A DNA stretch of 6,781 bases. It comes from an uncultured Terriglobus sp. (lineage in GTDB: Bacteria; Acidobacteriota; Terriglobia; Terriglobales; Acidobacteriaceae). A model generated the notes under the pieces. It worked only from the letters and a program-made list of their open reading frames with translations. It had not been told where the DNA came from and did not search any database. This document shows, piece after piece, positions 1-4,610 of this stretch (position 1 is its first letter; every line of letters starts with the position of its first letter). A program made the position numbers and the translations under genes. The stretch is taken from assembly GCA_937871605.1 (NCBI GenBank), contig CALMRM010000095.1:1-6781 (forward strand). Direction: 5' to 3'.

Positions 1-966
1 GCGTGGCGCGATGCGAAAGGCGACCTCTGTGGCGGAGGGGCCAGCTGCCGAGCGGAGGTCCACGCCAGACACCTCCATCAGCGCACGCAGCCCGTGTTGC
101 CGCGGGTTGGCCAGCGCGCGCAGCCCCAGGGCGGCAATGGCCCGGTTTTCGCCCGTCAGGGGAACAGCATCCGCCACGGTTGCGATGGCCACCAGCTTCA
201 GCAGCGATGGCAGCAGCTTTTCCCGCAGCGAAGCAGAGTCGACCTGCCGGTAGCTGTCCGAGGGATCGGGTGGGCTACTCGCCGCCTGGAGCAGAGCATG
301 GGATAGCTTGAACGCCACCGCGGCTCCACACAGATCCTTGCAGGGGTACGCGCAGCCAGCCTGGTTCGGGTTTAGCACAGCCACGGCGGTAGGCAGGCCT
401 GCATTGCTGTCGGGCAGGTGGTGGTCCGTGACAATCAGGTCCAGACCGAGCCTGGCGGCCTCGGTTGCCGCTGCAAAGGCCCGGATGCCGGTGTCCACAC
501 TGATGATCAGGCGCACGCCCTCAGCTGCCGCGGCGGCCAGAACTGAGGCCTGCATGCCGTAGCCTTCGCGAATCCTGTGCGGGACGTGGTAGCGCACGAG
601 TGACGTCACGCCTGCCGGGGTCACGCGATCGATCGCCGTCTTCAGCAACACGGTCGCAGTGGTGCCATCGACGTCGTAATCGCCGTACACAAGGATGGAC
701 TCCCGCTTGCGAACGGCCTGCAGCACACGGTCTACGGCGGCCCGCATGCCGTGCATCAGAAGCGGGTCGTGCAGGTGATCGAACTCTGGACGGAGATAGG
801 CTCGCGCCTGCGTGGCATGTGAGATGCCGCGCGCACAAAGCACCTGTGCAAACCAGGCAGGCTGGCCCAGCGCACGTGCCAACTCTTGCGCCTCCCGCCC
901 GGCCGGTTGCGGTTCAACCCAGCGGGCACCCGCGGCAGTCTCGCCTGCAGTTTCAGCAGCGGTCAT
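1..966 (-). CDS. recJ: Single-stranded-DNA-specific 5'-3' exonuclease RecJ, N-terminal part (runs off left edge)
   Basis: RecJ degrades single-stranded DNA 5' to 3' in the cytoplasm during recombinational repair and mismatch repair, using metal ions held by DHH-family motifs. I translated 322 codons without a stop from ATG at 966 to the window edge. Visible motifs are YGDYDVDGT with Asp96, Asp98 and Asp100 (motif I), SVDTGI with Asp158 (motif II), TDHHLPD with the DHH triad at 181-183 (motif III), CGAAVAFKL, and VADAVPLTGENR with Asp266 (motif IV). The last visible residues, FRIAPR, match the place where RecJ proteins usually continue into an N-A-A-G-R stretch. Family members are about 560-600 residues, so roughly 40% lies outside the window; the break is the window edge, not a truncation. 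The ATG lies 3 bp after the stop of the upstream acidic-protein gene, so the two are probably co-transcribed and translationally coupled. I see no strong Shine-Dalgarno at this start. The family call is very secure. Confidence 0.96.
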   Translation of the reverse strand, partial: MTAAETAGETAAGARWVEPQPAGREAQELARALGQPAWFAQVLCARGISHATQARAYLRPEFDHLHDPLLMHGMRAAVDRVLQAVRKRESILVYGDYDVDGTTATVLLKTAIDRVTPAGVTSLVRYHVPHRIREGYGMQASVLAAAAAEGVRLIISVDTGIRAFAAATEAARLGLDLIVTDHHLPDSNAGLPTAVAVLNPNQAGCAYPCKDLCGAAVAFKLSHALLQAASSPPDPSDSYRQVDSASLREKLLPSLLKLVAIATVADAVPLTGENRAIAALGLRALANPRQHGLRALMEVSGVDLRSAAGPSATEVAFRIAPR

Positions 967-969
967 CGA

Positions 970-1440
970 CTATTCGTCGTCCGAGTCGTCCAGCACAATG
1001 TCTCCCACGTCACTGACAGCCTCCATCCAGCGCTGATAGCGGTCGTACCAGTCCGTGGCCGTCTCGTACAGAAACATGACGCCGCCATAGGCGAAGCCCA
1101 ACTGCAGGTAGCCCGTCTTGCCGACACACTGCAGCAGGTATTGTGCATCGTCCAGCTCCTGACCAGCCTCATCCGGAAAACGGTGTACACGCGTCCGCTC
1201 TATCAGCACCTCGATGTCCTGCTTCACAAGCACCACGTCGCTCATGGTGACAAATGCCACCTCGGTGGCCTTGGCATGCTCGACAAAGTCTTTCCAGCTG
1301 TCTGCGCCTTCTTCCTCAAACATGACCGATGGCACATCCTCGGGCACAAAGGCTGGCAGCCTGCGCAGCCCGTTGCCAGCGATAAATGCAATCATGTCGT
1401 CTTTTAAGCCGAGGAGGTCGTCTGTCTGCATGGCACCCAT
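970..1440 (-). CDS. Uncharacterised small acidic-tailed protein upstream of recJ
   Basis: I do not recognise this family. The frame is open back to 1653, but that extension runs antisense through the ferredoxin gene and reads as low-complexity Arg/Ser/Pro-rich sequence. I therefore start at ATG 1440 (MGAMQTDDLLGLKDD), giving 156 residues; ATG 1431 is also possible. A weak purine-rich GAGTGAG lies just upstream of 1440. The protein looks soluble, with no signal peptide or membrane segment. An N-terminal helical part is followed by a mixed section containing VAFVTMSDVVLVKQDIEVL and an aromatic-rich C-terminal part (GYLQLGFAYGGVMFLYE, then TDWYDRYQRWME). It ends in a strongly acidic tail, DDSDDE. 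It has only one cysteine, so a metal or Fe-S role is not suggested. The gene ends 3 bp before recJ, which suggests a shared mRNA. A DNA-mimic or RecJ-partner role could be guessed from the acidity and position, but nothing in the sequence proves it. Confidence 0.8.
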   Translation of the reverse strand: MGAMQTDDLLGLKDDMIAFIAGNGLRRLPAFVPEDVPSVMFEEEGADSWKDFVEHAKATEVAFVTMSDVVLVKQDIEVLIERTRVHRFPDEAGQELDDAQYLLQCVGKTGYLQLGFAYGGVMFLYETATDWYDRYQRWMEAVSDVGDIVLDDSDDE

Positions 1441-1483
1441 TGTCTCACTCAGCAGGGCTGCACAGGGCAGGTAGCATGAGCAC
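1441..1483. promoter_or_regulatory. Divergent intergenic region between acidic-protein/recJ pair and ferredoxin
   Basis: This 43-bp gap is all that separates the two divergent start codons (1440 on minus, 1484 on plus), so promoters for both directions must lie in it or reach into the neighbouring coding sequence. The plus strand carries TAGCAT at 1472-1477, which fits a TANNNT -10 box six bases before the ferredoxin ATG. No convincing -35 box, operator palindrome or terminator was seen. Confidence 0.45.
1472..1477 (+). promoter_or_regulatory. Candidate -10 box (TAGCAT) of the ferredoxin gene
   Basis: TAGCAT fits the bacterial -10 pattern TANNNT and ends six bases before ATG 1484. At that distance transcription would begin at or very near the A of the start codon, which would give a leaderless message. 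Only a poor Shine-Dalgarno candidate (GCAGG at about 1466-1470, more than ten bases away) is present, which agrees with this reading. No clear -35 box is visible and short boxes like this occur by chance, so the call is weak. Confidence 0.3.
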
Positions 1484-1789
1484 ATGACCCTCCCCGAACG
1501 ACAGGTTCTTGTATGTATCAACGAGCGCGACCCGAGCGCGGGGCGTCCGTCCTGCCGTGGTGAAGGTTCGCGCACGTTGAAGGACGAGTTGAAGGATGCG
1601 GTCAAGGCTGCCGGTCTGAAGGGCAGGGTGCGCGTGCTGGAGGTCAGCTGCATGGATCAGTGCGAGCACGCGGCTGTGTGCGCGGTGTACCCGGACAATG
1701 TCTGGTACAGCTTCACCAAAGCGCGCGATGCGCAGGAGATCGTCAAGCAGCACCTGCTGGGTGACACTCCGGTCGAGCGCCTCTTGTGA
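1484..1789 (+). CDS. Thioredoxin-like [2Fe-2S] ferredoxin domain protein
   Basis: This 101-residue soluble protein matches the small thioredoxin-fold [2Fe-2S] ferredoxins, which carry single electrons and resemble the NuoE/HydC-type Fe-S domain. The cysteine pattern shows it: Cys11 in QVLVCIN and Cys24 in GRPSCRGEG are 13 apart, followed by Cys56 and Cys60 in VSCMDQC, the usual C-x(12)-C ... C-x3-C ligand layout. An extra Cys66 follows in AAVCAVYP and is unlikely to be a ligand. The run AVYPDNVWYSFTKARDAQEIV is typical of the C-terminal half, where the segment packs over the cluster and ends in a helix. The start at 1484 is the first ATG in frame and leaves a complete first strand. No oxidoreductase gene lies beside it, so its partner is unknown. 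It is the first gene of the plus-strand run, but the roughly 90-bp gap after it suggests it may be transcribed alone. Confidence 0.88.
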   Translation: MTLPERQVLVCINERDPSAGRPSCRGEGSRTLKDELKDAVKAAGLKGRVRVLEVSCMDQCEHAAVCAVYPDNVWYSFTKARDAQEIVKQHLLGDTPVERLL

Positions 1790-1860
1790 CAGAACCCCGC
1801 AAACCAGGCCAAGGCAGAGCAAATTGCGAGGAAACGCGACTGAGAGGGAGCGTGGCTATC

Positions 1861-1869
1861 TGCTATGCT
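1861..1869 (+). promoter_or_regulatory. Candidate extended -10 promoter (TGCTATGCT) of the DUF507-queG unit
   Basis: TG-C-TATGCT fits an extended -10 element (TG-N-TANNNT) in the gap after the ferredoxin gene. A transcript from it would start around 1875-1877, just before ATG 1880, giving almost no leader. It also contains the alternative ATG 1865, so if it is the real promoter that earlier ATG cannot be the start. No good -35 box is spaced correctly, although extended -10 promoters can work without one. The rest of 1790-1860 shows no hairpin or T-run. Confidence 0.35.
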
Positions 1870-1879
1870 CCATCACGTC

Positions 1880-2158
1880 ATGCTTTTTTCGAAGGATTAC
1901 GTCGGGTACTTATCGCGGCAGGTAGTTCGGCGGCTGGTGGAGGCAAAAGTCATCCGCACCGACAAGCCGGCGGTCCTTACCGAGCGCATCAACCACGGAC
2001 TGATCGACGAGCTATCGCTGGAAGACCGCATCAACGAGGAGGCTCGCACTATTCTGGACGCCTTTCAGGATGACATGCTGCGTTCCGGAGCCAGTTACCC
2101 TGAAATGTTCAAGAAGGTAAAGAACGAACTTACCCGCAAGTACAAGGCGGTGCTCTAG
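1880..2158 (+). CDS. DUF507 family protein, first of a tandem pair
   Basis: This is a 92-residue soluble protein of the DUF507 family, whose function is unknown. It opens MLFSKDYVGYLSRQVV and contains a charged helical core with the family-like section from residue 44 (ELSLEDRINEEARTIL), then a C-terminal helix ending TRKYKAVL. The sequence looks wholly alpha-helical, with no cysteine and no membrane segment. I chose ATG 1880 over the in-frame ATG 1865, which would add MLHHV. From 1880 it lines up residue for residue with the start of its downstream homologue (S4, D6, V8, L11, V15 and L19 shared), and neither ATG has a well-spaced Shine-Dalgarno. The nearest purine run, AGGGAG at 1845-1850, is 14 bases from 1865. 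Its stop codon overlaps the start of the next gene, so the two products are probably made together. Confidence 0.85.
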   Translation: MLFSKDYVGYLSRQVVRRLVEAKVIRTDKPAVLTERINHGLIDELSLEDRINEEARTILDAFQDDMLRSGASYPEMFKKVKNELTRKYKAVL

Positions 2159-2433
2159 TGCGCATCTCCCGCGACAAGGTCAACAAGCTGGCACACGTGG
2201 TGGCTGACACCCTCGCCGACACGGCAGAGGCAGAGTTTCAGGAAGACCGCAATACCATTCGCCAGGAAGCGCGCAGGATTCTGGAAGTGCTGTTTACCGA
2301 AGAAACCCGCATTGATGCTGCTGCCAGGCAGAAAATTTCATCGCAGCAGCGCATCATCCTGGAAGGTACCCAGGAGTGGGACATCCTGTACCGGAAGTAC
2401 TACAACGATGAAGTTAAACGGCTCGGCATCTAG
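2158..2433 (+). CDS. DUF507 family protein, second of a tandem pair
   Basis: This 91-residue protein starts at GTG 2158, whose G is the last base of the preceding TAG stop (TAGTG). An AAGGCGG purine run at 2144-2150 sits seven bases upstream as a fair ribosome site inside the first DUF507 gene. It is clearly homologous to that neighbour: both begin with S-[KR]-D-x-V-x-x-L, both have an E-x-R-I-x-x-x-A-R core (EETRIDAAAR here, LEDRINEEAR there), and they are almost the same length with about one single-residue gap. Here the C-terminus is tyrosine-rich (WDILYRKYYNDEVKRLGI), unlike the first copy. It looks helical and cytoplasmic, with no cysteines. The function of DUF507 proteins is not established. 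The arrangement fits a heteromeric complex of the two copies, but that is inference. queG follows after only 12 bp. Confidence 0.87.
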   Translation: MRISRDKVNKLAHVVADTLADTAEAEFQEDRNTIRQEARRILEVLFTEETRIDAAARQKISSQQRIILEGTQEWDILYRKYYNDEVKRLGI

Positions 2434-2445
2434 CTGTAGGTCGGT

Positions 2446-3609
2446 GTGGGGCCGTTGCGCCAGACCTTGCTGACGCCGCACCTGCGCGACGCACTGGTTG
2501 AGCGCGCTCATCGGGCCGGGTTTGACCTGTGCGGCGTGGCCGCTGTTCCACAACCCGGTTCCCAGGCGGACGCGGTACAGCAGCAGCGCTTCCGTGAGTG
2601 GGCTGAGGCAGGCCGCGCCGGTGACATGGCATGGCTCTTGCGCACGGATGCGGACGGTGTCCTGCTGCGCTCGTCCCTGCACGTGGCCGTGCCATGGGTC
2701 CGGTCTGTCATCCTCTGCGCTGTAAACTACAACGCGGACCAGCCCACCTCGTTAGAGCCTGCACCCAAGGGCAGTGGCTGGATCGCACGCTATGCCTGGA
2801 GCGGAGCAGGCGATACAGGCGGAGCGACCGATTACCATGACGTCCTGCTGAAGGGATTGCGCGAGGTGGAAGGCGAGTTACACCACCGCCTGGCCGACGC
2901 GGGTGAGTCGCAGCCCGTGCAGACACGCGCGTACGTCGACACCGGCCCGGTCGTGGAGCGGTGGCTTGCACAACTCGCCGGCATCGGCTGGATCGGCAAA
3001 AATACCTGCGTCCTGAACCAGCAACTGGGCTCCTGGCTCTTGTTGGGCGTCGTTCTCACCTCGCTGCCGCTGGCGGAGGAAGCGGTGCTGTTGCCTGCCC
3101 CCGATCGCTGCGGCAGCTGCACACGTTGCCTGGATGCATGCCCGACCGAGGCCCTGATCGCGCCACGGCAGATGGATGCAAGCCGCTGCATCGCCTACCT
3201 CACCATCGAGAAAAAGGGCAGTCTGCCAGAGGATCTGCGGGAAGGCATGGGGCGTCAGGTCTTTGGCTGCGACATCTGCCAGGACGTGTGCCCCTGGAAC
3301 CGTAAAGCCCCGGTGGGCACGCACTCGGAGATGAGGCCGCGTGCCGAGCTGGTGAATCCCTCACTTCAGGAGCTTGCGCAGCTCGACAACGCTGCGTTCC
3401 GTGCCAAATACCGTGGTTCACCGCTGGAACGCACCGGGCGTAAGCGGCTGCTGCGCAACGTGGCTGTCGCCATGGGCAACAGCGCAGATCCGCAACATGG
3501 GGCGCAGCTGCTGGAGTGGTCGTGTGGAGACGATCCGGTGCTTGCAGAAACCGCGACATGGGCGCTGGAGCGGTTGGGCCAGGCACCCGATGAGGCAGGC
3601 TGTACGTAG
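2446..3609 (+). CDS. queG: Epoxyqueuosine reductase QueG
   Basis: QueG reduces epoxyqueuosine to queuosine at the wobble position of tRNAs with GUN anticodons (Asp, Asn, His, Tyr), using a cobalamin cofactor and two [4Fe-4S] clusters in the cytoplasm. At 387 residues it is family-sized. Landmarks are LVERAHRAGFDLCGVA near the N-terminus, RAYVDTGPVVER with the conserved Asp165 expected to be the proton donor, and GWIGKNTCVL in the cobalamin-binding part. The bacterial ferredoxin signatures are CGSCTRCLDACP (Cys222, 225, 228 and 232), then Cys248 with FGCDICQDVCPWNR (Cys275, 278 and 282), so all eight cluster cysteines are present. The region after about residue 320 is helical and HEAT-like (LLRNVAVAMGNS, ATWALERLG), as in QueG structures that bind tRNA. 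The start is GTG 2446, with a weak TAGG five bases before it; TTG 2455 would shorten it slightly. It follows the DUF507 pair by 12 bp. No other queuosine gene is in the window. Confidence 0.96.
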   Translation: MGPLRQTLLTPHLRDALVERAHRAGFDLCGVAAVPQPGSQADAVQQQRFREWAEAGRAGDMAWLLRTDADGVLLRSSLHVAVPWVRSVILCAVNYNADQPTSLEPAPKGSGWIARYAWSGAGDTGGATDYHDVLLKGLREVEGELHHRLADAGESQPVQTRAYVDTGPVVERWLAQLAGIGWIGKNTCVLNQQLGSWLLLGVVLTSLPLAEEAVLLPAPDRCGSCTRCLDACPTEALIAPRQMDASRCIAYLTIEKKGSLPEDLREGMGRQVFGCDICQDVCPWNRKAPVGTHSEMRPRAELVNPSLQELAQLDNAAFRAKYRGSPLERTGRKRLLRNVAVAMGNSADPQHGAQLLEWSCGDDPVLAETATWALERLGQAPDEAGCT

Positions 3610-3629
3610 CGATCCGCAAGACTGTGCTC

Positions 3630-3638
3630 TGCTAGCAT
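3630..3638 (+). promoter_or_regulatory. Candidate extended -10 promoter (TGCTAGCAT) before the BrkB-family gene
   Basis: TG-C-TAGCAT in the 50-bp gap after queG fits TG-N-TANNNT and would start transcription near 3645, about 15 bases before ATG 3660. It resembles the candidates at 1472 and 1861. No properly spaced -35 box or hairpin is visible in 3610-3659, and no strong Shine-Dalgarno precedes ATG 3660. It is a weak call, supported mainly by position and by similarity to the other two. Confidence 0.3.
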
Positions 3639-3659
3639 CAGTGCGAACCTCAAGTCTCC

Positions 3660-4607
3660 ATGCCCTCAGTTTCGCAACCAGAACGGGTCAACAGTAACGC
3701 CGGGGAACGACCGCAAACCGCTCCCAATGACGTGGCAGCCGCGCCTGGCGAACGTGAGCGGTGGCCTGCGCCCATTGAAGGTGGTTCCGGTGCGCAGTTG
3801 GTTGCACTGCTGCGATACCTGACGCAGACCAGCGTGCACACCTATGCGTTCTCAGTCGCCGCAAACGTCATTCTGTCACTTTTCCCATTCATTGTGCTGC
3901 TGCTCACACTTAGCGAGCGGGTCTTCCATTCGCCTGCCATGGTGGCTGTGGTGGGCCAGTTGATGCACAGCTATCTGCCCACAGGGCAGGACTTTGTCAT
4001 GCGCAACATGAACCTGTTGGTGCATCCACACAAGGGTGTGCAGGTGTTCTCGGTCGTCATGCTCCTGGTCAGCAGCACGGGCGTGTTTTTACCGTTGGAA
4101 GTCGCGCTGAACACCGTGTGGCACGCCGAAGGAAACCGCTCGTACCTGCACAATCAGGCCGTGTCACTGGGCCTTGCGTTCGCGGCAGGTTTGCTCGCCA
4201 TGCTGTCCGTTGCACTTTCAACTGCACAGCAAACCGTGCTGAGACTGGTCTTCTTTGGGCATACCTCCAACATCGTTTACGCACTGTTGTCGCACGGCTT
4301 CCTGGGGCTCTTGGCACTGGGCAGCAGCATCACGCTCTTCTTTCTTGTCTACTGGATCCTGCCGAACCGCAGCATTCCGGCGTTGGCTGTGCTGCCGACG
4401 GCCATAGTCACAGGCCTGCTGTGGGAAGGTGCGAAGCACCTGTACATCCTGGTGCTGCCGCATCTCGATTTCGGCAGCGTGTACGGCCCGTTCCAGATTT
4501 CCGTGGGCCTGATGCTGTGGGCGTTCCTGTCAGGCCTCATCCTGCTGGCAGGGGCTCACTTTTCCGCGACGCGGCATGCCATGCGTATGGCCGCGCAGGA
4601 GCGCTAG
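3660..4607 (+). CDS. YihY/BrkB family inner-membrane protein
   Basis: This 315-residue polytopic membrane protein matches the YihY/virulence factor BrkB family (once wrongly called ribonuclease BN); the molecular function is not settled. A hydrophilic tail of about 45 residues precedes Y62-AFSVAANVILSLFPF, the family's first membrane segment with its typical F-P-F/L turn (about 64-85). Further hydrophobic segments lie near 127-147, 167-188, 213-234, 242-266 and 278-300, for six in all. Family-like motifs are LEVALNTVWHAEGNRS (146-161), VYWILPNR (230-237) and VYGPFQISVGLMLWAFLSGLI (274-294). The last segment ends LLAGAHFSA, where many relatives have G-A-E-L-N-A, so the usual acidic residue is replaced by histidine. 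The start at ATG 3660 is the first in frame and has a weak ribosome site. The stop is 3 bp before the phosphatase start, so the two are almost certainly one transcription unit. Confidence 0.9.
   Translation: MPSVSQPERVNSNAGERPQTAPNDVAAAPGERERWPAPIEGGSGAQLVALLRYLTQTSVHTYAFSVAANVILSLFPFIVLLLTLSERVFHSPAMVAVVGQLMHSYLPTGQDFVMRNMNLLVHPHKGVQVFSVVMLLVSSTGVFLPLEVALNTVWHAEGNRSYLHNQAVSLGLAFAAGLLAMLSVALSTAQQTVLRLVFFGHTSNIVYALLSHGFLGLLALGSSITLFFLVYWILPNRSIPALAVLPTAIVTGLLWEGAKHLYILVLPHLDFGSVYGPFQISVGLMLWAFLSGLILLAGAHFSATRHAMRMAAQER
4597..4601 (+). promoter_or_regulatory. Shine-Dalgarno AGGAG deciding the phosphatase GTG start
   Basis: AGGAG lies inside the last codons of the BrkB-family gene and nine bases before GTG 4611. 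It is the best ribosome site in the window. It supports GTG 4611 over ATG 4680, whose upstream GGTAGG directly abuts the start codon and is too close to act as a ribosome site. Confidence 0.6.
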
Positions 4608-4610
4608 ACA

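Noticed and set aside
600..1016. 138-codon plus-strand frame, Arg/Pro-rich
   Set aside because: It is antisense to RecJ motifs that are unmistakable on the minus strand; the composition is typical of a GC-rich shadow frame.
886..1407. 173-codon plus-strand frame
   Set aside because: It is a shadow of the minus-strand recJ start and acidic-protein gene, with no recognisable domain and no ribosome site.
1441..1653. 71-residue N-terminal extension of the acidic protein (frame open to 1653)
   Set aside because: It runs antisense through the well-supported ferredoxin gene, its composition is Arg/Ser/Pro-rich and unlike the rest of the protein, and a good ATG exists at 1440.
1790..1864. Possible terminator or small RNA in the gap after the ferredoxin gene
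   Set aside because: I saw no stable inverted repeat followed by a T-run, and no small-RNA signature.
2878..3324. 148-codon minus-strand frame
   Set aside because: It is antisense to the QueG catalytic and Fe-S region, where every conserved residue is on the plus strand.
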